This document shows positions 42,126-51,503 of a DNA stretch of 57,570 nt, piece by piece. Numbering within the stretch: the stretch's first letter is position 1; the number at the start of each line of letters is the position of its first letter. The translations under genes were made by a program, and so were the position numbers. The notes beneath the pieces were generated by a model. The model worked only from the letters and a program-made list of their open reading frames with translations, was not told the origin of the DNA and did not search any database. This DNA comes from CAZISM01 sp964541895 (GTDB lineage: Bacteria; Zhuqueibacterota; Zhuqueibacteria; Residuimicrobiales; Residuimicrobiaceae): positions 1-57,570 of the forward strand of contig CAZISM010000022.1 of NCBI GenBank assembly GCA_964541895.1, in the 5' to 3' direction.

Positions 42126-42243
42126 CCGGGGCTGGCTGCCGGATCCCTCAAGAGCAGGCGGCAACTCCAGGTATCCCGCTCTCAAATCTGTACAGCCACC
42201 TGCTGATGGAACACCCGGGCTTCCTGGTTCAAGGTTTTGTGCA
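42126..42243 (+). repeat. Palindromic intergenic element, copy 8 (degenerate)
   Basis: GGCAACTCCAGGTATCCCGC at 42160-42179 matches the right arm of the core, and GATGGAACACCCGGGCTT at 42205-42222 matches the second module. The left arm is replaced by unrelated sequence (GGCTGCCGGATCCCTC), so the long hairpin is lost. It lies between the small basic gene and the NTF2-like gene. Confidence 0.6.
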
Positions 42244-42254
42244 TAACACAACAG

Positions 42255-42668
42255 TCACTGACCCGTTTGCCGATCTGCTTCAATAATCCGCTGCCCCTGA
42301 CTCCAGTCTGCATACACCTGCCACAATTTAATTTTGCCGTTCTCGACCACCGCTTTCCAAGCAGCCGGCATAGTGATCCTGTTTTCTGCCACCAGCCCGC
42401 GCAAGCCATTGTAGGTACCGGACGCCATTCCAAAAGCGGCTATCAGATGGCCCTCCTGAATCACGTGCTCCAGGGTAATGCGATAATCCGGAAACATCCT
42501 GAAATAGTCGCCCCACCCTTTTGCCATCGGCTCCAGACCGGTGGCGGTGGTGCCACAGGAATCCACAAAAACATGATCCTCGGCCATCAGTTTGACCAGC
42601 CCGGCGACATCGCCGGCATTGATGGCGTCGGCAAACGCCGTGACAACCTCTATTTCTGCTGATTTCAT
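42255..42668 (-). CDS. NTF2-like / SnoaL-type small protein
   Basis: Protein of 137 residues with the cone-shaped NTF2-like pattern: FADAINAGDVAGLVKLMAEDHVFVDS at the N-terminus, KGWGDYFRMFPDYRITLEHVIQ in the middle, and AWKAVVENGKIKLWQVYADW at the end. Such proteins include isomerases, polyketide cyclases and many of unknown function. There is no signal peptide, so it is cytoplasmic. The ribosome binding site is weak. It sits downstream of the nucleoside phosphorylase gene on the same strand with an 82-base gap. The function remains open. Confidence 0.85.
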   Translation of the reverse strand: MKSAEIEVVTAFADAINAGDVAGLVKLMAEDHVFVDSCGTTATGLEPMAKGWGDYFRMFPDYRITLEHVIQEGHLIAAFGMASGTYNGLRGLVAENRITMPAAWKAVVENGKIKLWQVYADWSQGQRIIEADRQTGQ

Positions 42669-42750
42669 ATGGGTCTCACAATCGCCATTCAGAATCCAAC
42701 CTCTGCCAGCGGCACGACCGGAAGGTCTACCTGGCTGTGCTCACTCTATG

Positions 42751-43581
42751 TTATAAGCAGAGACAAGATTCCACTGCCAGCCAGAACAGCTTTTCGCGAG
42801 CTGAAGCGGCCTTGGTCCAGTGGCGCGAATCCCATTCAGGGCCACTCAAATCGTCTCCGCCATAGAGCAGTTGCGCAAAAGTCACCTTGCGGAATTTTGC
42901 CACAGCATAAAACGCGGCGGCCTCCATTTCCACCACCACGCAACCCTCCTGCCGGCGGCGTTGGATTTTAGCCGGCGTTTCCCGAAACACTCCGTCCGTT
43001 GTCCAGGTTTTAGCCAGCACGTATTCGCAGCCGCACCGTTTGAGCGCGCTCTCTATGGCAGCCACACCCTCGGCACTGGCCTCTACCTCACGTCCAGGCG
43101 GCAAATAGTGATACGACGTGCCTTCATCGCGCACGGCTGTGTAAGGAACCACTATATGCCCCAGAGTAATCTGTTTCTCCAGGCTGCCGGCGCTGCCGCA
43201 GGCGATGAACTTTTTACAGCCCAGGGCAATGACCTCTTCCAGCAGCCCAGCCGCCAGGGCCGCACCCACCCCGGGATGGTATACGGCGATTCGTTGCTGC
43301 TCGACGGTGAGTTCGTACACCGGGTGCTCGCCCATTTCGCTCTTTTGACAGGCGACCTGCTTCAGCCGGCCTTCCCGCACGAGCGCGTCGATTACCTCGT
43401 TAAAAAAACAGGCCACACAACGCTCGGCAATAGGAATGGATTGTATGATGCGACTCGGTTCAATCAAGGCCTCTTCCGCGGCGTCGAATTCCAGAATTGG
43501 ATAACGGTCTTGCAGCACAGAGTTCTCCCACGTTTGCATTCGATGCGCTGATACAATTTGCAGTGGTTCAGGCGAGGCCAT
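42751..43581 (-). CDS. Nucleoside phosphorylase (uridine phosphorylase-like)
   Basis: Protein of 276 residues of the PNP/UDP phosphorylase family. Start ATG 43579-43581 has GGGAGATG upstream. Motifs include GVGAALAAGLLEEVIALGCKKFIACGSAGSL in the phosphate-binding core, IVVPYTAVRDEGTSYHY, and the C-terminal VVEMEAAAFYAVAKFR, which holds the Met-Glu that contacts the ribose. The DEGTSYHY string and the length resemble bacterial uridine phosphorylase relatives. It would split nucleosides to base and ribose-1-phosphate in the cytoplasm. It is divergent from the GH38/GH33 operon. MTA nucleosidase activity is less likely. Confidence 0.88.
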   Translation of the reverse strand: MASPEPLQIVSAHRMQTWENSVLQDRYPILEFDAAEEALIEPSRIIQSIPIAERCVACFFNEVIDALVREGRLKQVACQKSEMGEHPVYELTVEQQRIAVYHPGVGAALAAGLLEEVIALGCKKFIACGSAGSLEKQITLGHIVVPYTAVRDEGTSYHYLPPGREVEASAEGVAAIESALKRCGCEYVLAKTWTTDGVFRETPAKIQRRRQEGCVVVEMEAAAFYAVAKFRKVTFAQLLYGGDDLSGPEWDSRHWTKAASAREKLFWLAVESCLCL

Positions 43582-43989
43582 AACGCATCTCCCTCTGAAT
43601 ATAACAATAATAACAAAAAGCGTAATCAGTGTCAAGCGTTATTGCCGAAACAGGCACACCGGCTCCTTGCACGAACCCTCGAATTGCAAAGTTCCACCAC
43701 GGCCGGCTGAGGAGCGGCGTTTCGCATCAAGAAGCTTGATTTTATAACTCTGATTCACTATCTTTATGGACAGACATCCGCTGGAATCAGCCGGGCGATA
43801 TGAACATGGGGAATGGACAGGAAGCCGCCCCCATCACGTCACATAATCGCATCGGCTCTCCGTCCGTCCTCACTCCCGATCGTTCTCCGTCCTTTCATTC
43901 GCTGGCTGCAACATGGCTAAAAACGCAGGTCTGCCGATTACCTGTTGGTCGCTGCAGACTCTGACCATCACTCAACATCGAGCACAACT
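43582..43989. other. Divergent intergenic region
   Basis: This 408-base region lies between the nucleoside phosphorylase start and the GH38 start. The half near 43590-43630 is AT-rich and probably contains the minus-strand promoter. An AT-rich stretch with TTGATTTTATAACT at 43737-43750 could belong to a plus-strand promoter. No gene, repeat element or clear palindrome is visible. Confidence 0.4.
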
Positions 43990-46900
43990 GTGAAAACGCT
44001 GCTGATACTGGCCCTGCTGACCTTGCCGGCGTTCGCGGCCACGCCGGTCGATACCATCACCGCCGAGATCGATTCTCTCAGCAGTTACCAGGTGAACGGC
44101 TGGAAGTGGAATCCGGATCTGGAACAGAAAACCTACGCAGGCAATCCCTGCGCACAACATTTTGATGACAGCGGTTGGCGGACCTGCCACCTCAAGCAGG
44201 TGCTGCCCTACGACTCGTGCTGGATCCGCAAGGAAATCCGACTGCCCGAAACCATTCTGCACACACCGGTCAAAGGCAAAATTTCCCTGCTGCTCAATGT
44301 GTGGGATTCGGCCATCCTCTGGGTCAACGGCGAACGGAAAGGTTCTTTCTCCAAAGAGGCTCAATTCACCCTGTCGGAGAATGCCAAACCCGGCGAGATC
44401 TTTGCGCTGACTCTCAAAGGCTACAACACCTCGCAGACGCTGCGCATGCTGAATGCCGAATTGATCCTGGAGGACGCCGAACCGCTGCGCAAAAAAATCA
44501 GAGGCATCAGTCAGAGCTTTCGTTTTGCCCAGGAGCTGCTGAAAAATCCCGCCGAGCCATCCTCTAACATGGTGAAAGCAAATTTAAACCGTTCAACGAT
44601 CGATCCTGGCGAGAAACGCCGCCTGAATGCTCTATTGCAAAAGTTGGTCAGGCGGATTGATTTGCAGGCCTTGCAAAAATCGGATTTTGCCAGATTCGAC
44701 GCCTCCGTCGCACGCCTGCGCACCGACCTCAAACCGCTGGCCGATTTTGCCCAGCAGTTTACGCTCTATTTCACCGCCAACGCCCACATCGATGCAGCCT
44801 GGACCTGGCGCTACAATGAATCGATCCGGTTGTGCAACAGCACCTTTGCGTCCGTGCTGCGCGTCATGAACCTGAATCCGGATATCACCTACTCGCAAAG
44901 CTCGGCGCAATTTTATCAGTGGATGCAGGAGTATTATCCCGAGGTGTTTGCCGGCATCCAATCAAGAGTGCAGGAGGGTCGCTGGGAGATCGTCGGCGGA
45001 CCATGGATCGAGCCGGATTGCAATCTGATCGACGGCGTCTCCTGGAGCCGGCATCTGCTTTATGCCCAGGACTATTACCGGAAAAATTTCGGACGCACGG
45101 CCAAAATCGACTGGAATCCGGACGGCTTTGGTTTCAACGCCAACATGCCGATGCTGCTGGCCGATGCCGGCCTGGAAGGATTTGTCACCCACAAGATCAA
45201 CTGGAACGACACCAACGCCTTTCCCCACCATCTGTTCTGGTGGGAATCCCCTGATGGTTCCCGGGTGCTCACCTGCATTCCCTTTGGCTATGACAACGAT
45301 ATGAGCCGGCCGCTGCGTCTGCTCGAGCAGCTGCGCACCTACGAAGCCAATACCGGTCATAAAAAATTGCTCGTCCTCTTTGGCTTTGGCGACCACGGCG
45401 GCGGCCCCACCCTGGAGATGCTGGAGAAAATTCGCAATTACCAGGCGCTGGACATTTTCCCCAGGGTCGAGTTCGGCACCGCCGGCGACTATTTCAAATG
45501 GGTAAAAAGTCAGAATCCGCAAAACCTGCCGGTGTGGCGCAGCGAGTTATACCTGGAATACCATCGCGGCGTCTATACGACTCGGGCCGGGGTAAAAGCA
45601 TCCAACCGGCAAAGCACAAACCTGCTCACTCTGGCGGAAAAATTTTCCACCCTGGCGAGCCTGTTCGGCGGCCGGTATTACCAAAACGAACTGAACGAGG
45701 CCTGGATAAAGGCCATGTTCAATCAGTTCCATGATATCCTGCCCGGCACCAGCATTCCCTCGGTATATCAGGATGCCAACCGGTACTATGAAAGCGTGCT
45801 CAAAGACGGCTCGTTTCTCCTCAATACCGCCCTGGCCACCATAAACCGGCAGATCGACACCAGCCCGGCCCGAGAGGCTTTGCCGATTACGGTGTACAAT
45901 CCGCTCGCCTGGAAGCGCACAGACCTGGTAACGTACAAATTGGCCGACGGCGACGAGACCGACTATTTCATCACAGATATGGCCGGCCACCCGCTCGCCT
46001 GCCAGCGAGTGAGCACCGGCCGATTCAGCAGCGAGATGCTGTTCGTAGCCGATAACGTACCTGCTCTGGGCTATAAAACTTTTTTGCTCAAAAAAGGCAA
46101 TTCCGGGATCAAAAGCACATTAGCGACCAGCCGCGAGCGAATGGCAAACGAATTTTTCATCGTCGATATCGATACCCTCACCGGTTTAATCAGGCAGATC
46201 ACCGACAAGAGAAATGGCAGAGCGGTTCTGGCAGGACCGGGCAATCAATTGCAGATGTACGAGGACAAGGGCGGGTACTGGAATTACTACGAAAGCGATG
46301 TCACGTTCCCTCTCCACTATCTATCGACCAAGGTCATAGAAACCGGCCCGGTGCGATCCGTGGTCAGAGTGCACAGCCATTATCCTGACGCCGGTTCGCC
46401 GACTTCGTTCTTTGCTCAGGACATCATTCTCTATCAGGGGCTTGACCGGATCGACTTTCAGCTCAAAGCCGATTATCAGGAAAAGTTCACCATGCTCAAA
46501 GTCGCTTTTCCACTGGCCGTAACCGACACCGTAGCGACGTTCGAAATCCCCTATGGCACCATGCAACGGCCGACCGGCCGAACCACCAGCTGGCACAAAG
46601 CCCGTTTCGAAGTGCCGGCGCTGCAATGGGCGGATCTTTCAGACGCGAATTATGGCGTCAGCCTGCTCAACAGAGCCAAGCATGGCTACGATGTCAACGG
46701 CCGGGTCATGCGCCTCTCGCTGCTGCGAACGCCGCCCTGGGCCAGGTTTCCCGTGGACGTCACCGATCTCGATGAACATGTCATTGACTATGCCCTCTAC
46801 CCCCATAGCGGCGATTGCCGGCAGGCGAACAGCGCTCAACAGGGTTATAATTACAACCAGCCGCTGCTGGCGGTGGCGAATGCAATCCACAAAGGGCCGC

Positions 46901-47172
46901 TACCGGCTGAGCACTCGTTCGTCCATCTGGATAAAGACAATCTGATTCTGACCTCCATAAAGAAAGCGCTTCATTCGGACGCCTGGGTGATACAATGGTA
47001 TGAATCGCAGGGCCGCGATACCGAAGCCGTGTTGAGCCTCCCCGGACAGCCCCGGCAGGTGTTTGTCAGCAACATTCTCGAAGAAAACGTCAAACCGCTC
47101 AAACCGGAGGGCGCTCGCGTCAGAATGCTATGCAAAAAACATTCCCTCACTACCATCAAAATACACTTTTAA
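43990..47172 (+). CDS. GH38 alpha-mannosidase, exported
   Basis: Enzyme of 1060 residues. I prefer the GTG at 43990 because it begins a textbook signal peptide (MKTLLILALL, ending AFAA); a TTG 15 codons upstream is the longest alternative. An N-terminal galactose-binding-like region (to about 150) and a helical region precede the GH38 catalytic domain, which starts with NAHIDAAWTWRY (His266, Asp268, zinc site). The nucleophile is Asp378 in WNPDGFG. FGFGDHGGGPT and NQFHDILPGTS are further family motifs, the latter with zinc-binding histidine and aspartate. Beta-sandwich domains follow. It would remove terminal alpha-mannose from N-glycan-like or mannan chains. It precedes the GH33 gene by 11 bases in one operon. 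Confidence 0.93.
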   Translation: MKTLLILALLTLPAFAATPVDTITAEIDSLSSYQVNGWKWNPDLEQKTYAGNPCAQHFDDSGWRTCHLKQVLPYDSCWIRKEIRLPETILHTPVKGKISLLLNVWDSAILWVNGERKGSFSKEAQFTLSENAKPGEIFALTLKGYNTSQTLRMLNAELILEDAEPLRKKIRGISQSFRFAQELLKNPAEPSSNMVKANLNRSTIDPGEKRRLNALLQKLVRRIDLQALQKSDFARFDASVARLRTDLKPLADFAQQFTLYFTANAHIDAAWTWRYNESIRLCNSTFASVLRVMNLNPDITYSQSSAQFYQWMQEYYPEVFAGIQSRVQEGRWEIVGGPWIEPDCNLIDGVSWSRHLLYAQDYYRKNFGRTAKIDWNPDGFGFNANMPMLLADAGLEGFVTHKINWNDTNAFPHHLFWWESPDGSRVLTCIPFGYDNDMSRPLRLLEQLRTYEANTGHKKLLVLFGFGDHGGGPTLEMLEKIRNYQALDIFPRVEFGTAGDYFKWVKSQNPQNLPVWRSELYLEYHRGVYTTRAGVKASNRQSTNLLTLAEKFSTLASLFGGRYYQNELNEAWIKAMFNQFHDILPGTSIPSVYQDANRYYESVLKDGSFLLNTALATINRQIDTSPAREALPITVYNPLAWKRTDLVTYKLADGDETDYFITDMAGHPLACQRVSTGRFSSEMLFVADNVPALGYKTFLLKKGNSGIKSTLATSRERMANEFFIVDIDTLTGLIRQITDKRNGRAVLAGPGNQLQMYEDKGGYWNYYESDVTFPLHYLSTKVIETGPVRSVVRVHSHYPDAGSPTSFFAQDIILYQGLDRIDFQLKADYQEKFTMLKVAFPLAVTDTVATFEIPYGTMQRPTGRTTSWHKARFEVPALQWADLSDANYGVSLLNRAKHGYDVNGRVMRLSLLRTPPWARFPVDVTDLDEHVIDYALYPHSGDCRQANSAQQGYNYNQPLLAVANAIHKGPLPAEHSFVHLDKDNLILTSIKKALHSDAWVIQWYESQGRDTEAVLSLPGQPRQVFVSNILEENVKPLKPEGARVRMLCKKHSLTTIKIHF

Positions 47173-47183
47173 GGAAATCAGCC

Positions 47184-48341
47184 ATGATGATCCGTACCCT
47201 TTTGCTTCTCGGCCTGGCCGTCTGCGCCTGTGACGGAGTACGCCACTCGAACAGCGACCAGGCGGTTGCACAGAGCCGCACCCCCTTTTTTGAGCAGGTC
47301 GATGTTTTTCTCGCCGGCCAGGACGGCGTCCACACCTACCGGATTCCTTCTCTGCTGATCACGCAGAAAGGCACCGTGCTGGCCTTTTGTGAAGCGCGCA
47401 AAGAGAGCATCGCCGACAACTCGCCGACCGATCTGGTGGTGAAACGAAGCTTTGATAACGGCCGCACCTGGCAACCCAAACAGATCGTCTGCGCCGGTCA
47501 GGGCATTGACGCGATCATGAATCCAACCGCCGTGATCGACCAGAGCGACGGCACCATCATCCTCGTCTGCGCGACATTTAAAAAAGCGCTCGAACAGCAA
47601 ATTCTGGTCATCACCAGCCGGGACGACGGCGCCACCTGGTCCACACCAACAGACATCCGCGCCATTTTCAAAGATTATTATTCACCCTTTGTCCCCGGTC
47701 CCGGCATCGGCATTCAGTTAAAAAGCGGCCGGCTGGTGATACCCGGCTACACCGTTCTGACCGAGAATGCGATCGTGGACGGCCACGCCATGGTTATCTA
47801 TTCCGACGATCACGGCCGCACCTGGCAGACCGGCATGCACGTAACCGCACCCACCGATGAATCGCAGGTGATCGAGCTCCGTGATGGGTCGTTGCAGTTG
47901 AACATGCGCAGCAACCGCTTCATGAGTTGTCGCGCTCTCGCGATCAGCAGGAATGGCGGTGAAACGTGGGAAGAACCCTACGACGAACCGCAGCTCAACG
48001 AAGTACCCTGCCAGGCCAGCGTAATTCGTTTTCCCGAGACTCTGTCCACCACGCGACTGCGGTGGCTGTTCAGCAATCCCAACGTAGCCGGCAGAGAGTA
48101 TGGCGCTGTGGAGCGCACCAAAATGACCGTGCGCCTGAGCTATGACGAAGGCAAGACCTGGCCCATCGCTAAACTGGTGCATGAAGGCCCGTCTTCCTAT
48201 TCCTGCCTGGCGGTCACCAACGACGGCATGATGCTCTGCATCTATGAAGGCGGCATGCAGCATCGTCGCGAATGGCTGCGCCTGGCACGGTTCAATCTGG
48301 CCTGGCTGAGCGACGGGAACGATACAGCGGCCGGGAAATAA
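47184..48341 (+). CDS. GH33 exo-alpha-sialidase
   Basis: Protein of 385 residues, start ATG 47184 with AAGGAA upstream. The signal sequence ends in VCAC, so Cys15 may be lipidated. TYRIPSLLI (Arg53) is the classical YRIP motif that binds the sialic acid carboxylate, followed by five Asp-boxes: SFDNGRTW, SRDDGATW, SDDHGRTW, a variant SRNGGETW, and SYDEGKTW. NSPTDLVVKRS carries the region of the acid/base aspartate. Of the three sialidase-superfamily proteins in the window this is the only one with all classical GH33 features. It lies 11 bases after the GH38 gene, which suggests joint attack on sialylated, mannose-containing glycans. Confidence 0.92.
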   Translation: MMIRTLLLLGLAVCACDGVRHSNSDQAVAQSRTPFFEQVDVFLAGQDGVHTYRIPSLLITQKGTVLAFCEARKESIADNSPTDLVVKRSFDNGRTWQPKQIVCAGQGIDAIMNPTAVIDQSDGTIILVCATFKKALEQQILVITSRDDGATWSTPTDIRAIFKDYYSPFVPGPGIGIQLKSGRLVIPGYTVLTENAIVDGHAMVIYSDDHGRTWQTGMHVTAPTDESQVIELRDGSLQLNMRSNRFMSCRALAISRNGGETWEEPYDEPQLNEVPCQASVIRFPETLSTTRLRWLFSNPNVAGREYGAVERTKMTVRLSYDEGKTWPIAKLVHEGPSSYSCLAVTNDGMMLCIYEGGMQHRREWLRLARFNLAWLSDGNDTAAGK

Positions 48342-48404
48342 CGGAATGACGCCGCAAGAGCGGCCCATGGTCTCGTGCAAACAACAAACGGTTAGCGGCG
48401 ACGG

Positions 48405-48851
48405 CTAATCCGGGATCTCGGGATCTACCAGATGGGACAGCTGTGCGATGGATTCCTGCCAGCCGAGATAGCACATTTCTGGCGGGATGACTTCCGGCAC
48501 CCCTTCCTGCACGATTTCGACCGCGGTGCCGCAGGAAACTTTTGTCAGCGTCACCGTGGTCTTCATCTCCCCAGGCAGGTTGGGATCCTCGAATCTATCG
48601 GTATAGCAGATCTTTTCATCAGGTACAAGCTCGCGGTATTCGCCGCCGAAGAAATGGCTGTGGCCGGTCGAAAAATTTGTAAAGGACATCCTGTAGGTAC
48701 CCCCTACTCTGGCCTCCATATGGTGCACTTTGCAGGTAAAGCCGTATGGAGGAAGCCACTTTGCCATGGCATCGCTATCCAGAAACGCACGATAGAGACG
48801 CTCAGGCGTGGCGCGGAATACCTTATAAAGCCGAATGGTTCCGGTTGGCAT
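48405..48851 (-). CDS. SRPBCC (AHSA1-type) family protein
   Basis: Protein of 148 residues with the START-like helix-grip pattern of the activator-of-Hsp90-ATPase-1/CalC/SRPBCC family: LYKVFRATPERLYRAFLDSDAMAKWLPPYGFTC, GGTYRMSFTNFSTG, GEYRELVPDEKICYTDRFED and the C-terminal LGWQESIAQLSHLV are typical. Start ATG 48849-48851 (GGAG upstream); an ATG nine codons earlier is less likely. It is cytoplasmic. Such proteins often accompany ArsR regulators or act on small hydrophobic ligands, but no regulator is adjacent here. It is convergent with the GH33 gene. Confidence 0.9.
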   Translation of the reverse strand: MPTGTIRLYKVFRATPERLYRAFLDSDAMAKWLPPYGFTCKVHHMEARVGGTYRMSFTNFSTGHSHFFGGEYRELVPDEKICYTDRFEDPNLPGEMKTTVTLTKVSCGTAVEIVQEGVPEVIPPEMCYLGWQESIAQLSHLVDPEIPD

Positions 48852-49065
48852 AATGAAAGCTCCTTGTGTAATGTACAACCTACAACAATAGCAGCTTTAG
48901 TTTGATTTCCCGGCTTCAGCGAAAATTTTGAAAATCCGGAACTCTAGGCAATGCTCAGATCGTTGCGCGCACAGCCATCTTAAATACCCCGGGACAACAG
49001 CAAACCCACATCGTGCCGGCCGAATATCTCCCTGCACAGATGGATGTTCATGCATTTGAACGGGT

Positions 49066-49992
49066 TTACCCCAATTTCACATCCGTGATCGCAGTCCGCT
49101 TGAGTCGCAACGCTGTGGCTCTCCTGCCGAGCTCTGTTGCGAAACGCTTTGGATATCTCAGCAGCAGGAAAAAATAAAATATGAATTTCCGCGGCCGGCT
49201 GTATCGTCCGGGATACCGACGCAGATAACGGGGCAACACCTGCACAGCCGTTTCCTTCAATGCAAAACCATGCCAGGGCAGACAGCCGTACCCCTGTAAA
49301 AAAATCTTGCCGTCGTATCCGGAAAACAGATAGGTAATCCGGCTCAAGTCGGTCCGCAAAAGGTGCGGTGCATTGGATGACAAATGAAACAGCGGGAAAT
49401 ACTCTTTTCTTACAAAGAACGCGTTGAACCGCAACACCGAAACCAGCTCATAGCCTTTTTCCACAGCCAGTTCGACGATTGATAAAAGGCTGGCGCCCTG
49501 ATTTATTTCCGGGTCCGCCTCCTGGATGAACCTGACCTCTGTCGGGATGGTGTGATTGAATTCAATAACGACGACCTTGGGCCGATAGCGGCTAGTGCGT
49601 TTCCAGACATGGTAATCATTGCCGTCAATGTCGATGGATAAAAGATCGAAATCAGGCGGGATAGGGGTTTCGCTCAGTATGTCATCCAGATGATCATCCT
49701 GGCTGAAACCGACCCATCGATTCAACGTGATGACCTTCTCGCCATGCGCCGCATAGTTGGCCTGCAGGTCGCGGAAGCGGCTCGTGGTGGCTTCGATCAG
49801 GACTGCTGAATACCCTTTATGGCAGATCAGGTGTCGCGTGTTGGACGATTGCACACCGTCCCATGCCCCGAACTCGACGCACCAGCCATCGTGGTCCGGC
49901 AACACCTCCAGGATTTTCTCGATGACGCCGTCTTCACCGGTTTGCGAATATACATCACGCCGGTACTCCAGCAGCCATGTCGGCTCGTTCAT
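49066..49992 (-). CDS. FkbM-like SAM-dependent methyltransferase
   Basis: Protein of 308 residues. Start ATG 49990-49992 is seven bases after AAGGAG; an ATG two codons upstream is too close to that site. The N-terminal YSQTGEDGVIEKILE, CVEFGAWDGVQSSNT (SAM-binding loop) and LLSIDIDGNDYHVW fit the FkbM-type methyltransferase fold often found in polysaccharide and cell-surface glycan clusters. The C-terminal 100 residues are basic and rich in Arg, Tyr and Phe (RYLRRYPGRYSRP), with a hydrophobic stretch FIFYFFLLLRY that could associate with membrane. Upstream on the same strand is a BioF2-type acyltransferase, which supports a role in decorating surface sugars. Confidence 0.72.
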   Translation of the reverse strand: MNEPTWLLEYRRDVYSQTGEDGVIEKILEVLPDHDGWCVEFGAWDGVQSSNTRHLICHKGYSAVLIEATTSRFRDLQANYAAHGEKVITLNRWVGFSQDDHLDDILSETPIPPDFDLLSIDIDGNDYHVWKRTSRYRPKVVVIEFNHTIPTEVRFIQEADPEINQGASLLSIVELAVEKGYELVSVLRFNAFFVRKEYFPLFHLSSNAPHLLRTDLSRITYLFSGYDGKIFLQGYGCLPWHGFALKETAVQVLPRYLRRYPGRYSRPRKFIFYFFLLLRYPKRFATELGRRATALRLKRTAITDVKLG

Positions 49993-50220
49993 GAACATTC
50001 TCCTTATCCGTATAAACCGGAATACCGTGTGGCCCTGTGCACGAATAACGACTCGTAAGGTACTGTCAGGCGACGAAATCGTGCGACCGTGCTCCGCAAG
50101 GACCCTGCAAGCCAGGAGCGCTGCTTGGATTCGAGCAAATCAAATAAAGAATCTCAAATTCACCGGACGCGACCCGGACCAATCCTTTTCTCCCACCCGT
50201 CAAGAATGCACCTGCCCGGT

Positions 50221-51216
50221 TCATGGCTGCAGGATCGTCTGCCTGATCCGGCGCACACGGCGCTGCACGCCTCTTGCCAGTTTTGCGGTGTGCCACAGCA
50301 ACGCGACCGCGGCGTTGGCAAACAGTATCTCACCGTGGTGTTCGCGCTCTTTGCCTCCCATGCGAGTCTTGAAGGGCGAGTAGCGGTAATGAAAATTATA
50401 GGCTGATATTCCTTTTTCTATCAGGTATCGTATCGTGTCCAGCAAACACACGAGTCCGCCATGCCGATCGTCGTATCGGGAATCGTGCGCCACCAGAGAA
50501 AGATAGACCATGGATCCATGAAAATAATTCAGGGTTCCGCCGATCAGCCGGTCATTAACCCATCTGCCGCAAAACAGCCCACACTCCTGCGCCAACTGGG
50601 CGCGTTGCCTGATTTTCTCTCGAGTCAGAGTAACTTTCTTTTCAGCCTTTTCCATGCGCTGCCGATGCAAGTCGGCTAATGCAGCTACAAGCTCCAGACT
50701 GATATCTGCTCCTTCGAGTATCGATAATCGGGAAGCGACTGTGCGTTCGAAACCTCTGGCATAGGCGGTCAAATGGTTGCGGGATGTTTTTCCCAGCCGT
50801 TCCAGATATTCAGCATATGTGGCTGGCAACTCCACCACCCAGTCGCTTGGTGAACTCAAGACAGCTCCTCTCCACCACGGCAGCGAAACGGTGCGACCAG
50901 GTCCTGCAATCAATGGAATGGTAAGCAACTGCGCTCCCTTGCCGGCCATCAGTTGTTTCAACATGGCGAACGATGCGGTGGTGGGCCCATTGAGCCGCAG
51001 AAATCGGCCTATCCGTAACCACGAGCCGGTTGAACCGAAACAGGCGGCTGTTGGCTCTGTCGATTCATTGCGCCATAGCGCTACCCACTCGGATGGAGAG
51101 AAACTGTACAGCAGGCAATGTCCAGGCGTTCCATACCAGGAAGCCGCCTGTCGGGTAAGATGGTTCCAGTCGCTCCTGTCCAGGGTGGGTGTGGCCGAAA
51201 CAATGAGCTGATTCAT
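50221..51216 (-). CDS. BioF2-like (GNAT) acetyltransferase, FemAB-type fold
   Basis: Protein of 331 residues with the tandem GNAT pattern of Acetyltransf_6 proteins. The segment VVELPATYAEYLERLGKTSRNHLTAYARGFER is characteristic, followed by LADLHRQRMEKA and the C-terminal GNAT core GRWVNDRLIGGTLNYFHGSMVYLSLVAHDSRYDDRHGGLVCLLDTIRYLIEKG. Such enzymes are found in cellulose, exopolysaccharide and glycolipid clusters. There is no signal peptide. GAGGC lies before the ATG. It is followed on the same strand by the FkbM-like gene (228-base gap) and is divergent from a second protein of the same fold at 51504. Confidence 0.8.
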   Translation of the reverse strand: MNQLIVSATPTLDRSDWNHLTRQAASWYGTPGHCLLYSFSPSEWVALWRNESTEPTAACFGSTGSWLRIGRFLRLNGPTTASFAMLKQLMAGKGAQLLTIPLIAGPGRTVSLPWWRGAVLSSPSDWVVELPATYAEYLERLGKTSRNHLTAYARGFERTVASRLSILEGADISLELVAALADLHRQRMEKAEKKVTLTREKIRQRAQLAQECGLFCGRWVNDRLIGGTLNYFHGSMVYLSLVAHDSRYDDRHGGLVCLLDTIRYLIEKGISAYNFHYRYSPFKTRMGGKEREHHGEILFANAAVALLWHTAKLARGVQRRVRRIRQTILQP

Positions 51217-51503
51217 GAGCCTGCCTCAGCGGGCTGGACCAGGGCTGGCGGTTTTCCAATTTCCTTCAGGGCATGCGGGCTTTGCGGCAGACATATACCC
51301 GGCATCATGGGAGATGGTCCTTCCAATACTCCTGCAAACAGCTTGTATCGCGATATCGTCTGTTTATACCGTTTTATACTTTGCACTTGATTTTCATATC
51401 CTGTTTGTCTAATATAATAAAAAGTCGGGAGCAAAAAAAGCATCCGGAAGAACCTTTAGGCTAAAAAGCGTGCGCTTTCCGTTGGTCCAGTGTCCCCAAC
51501 CGG

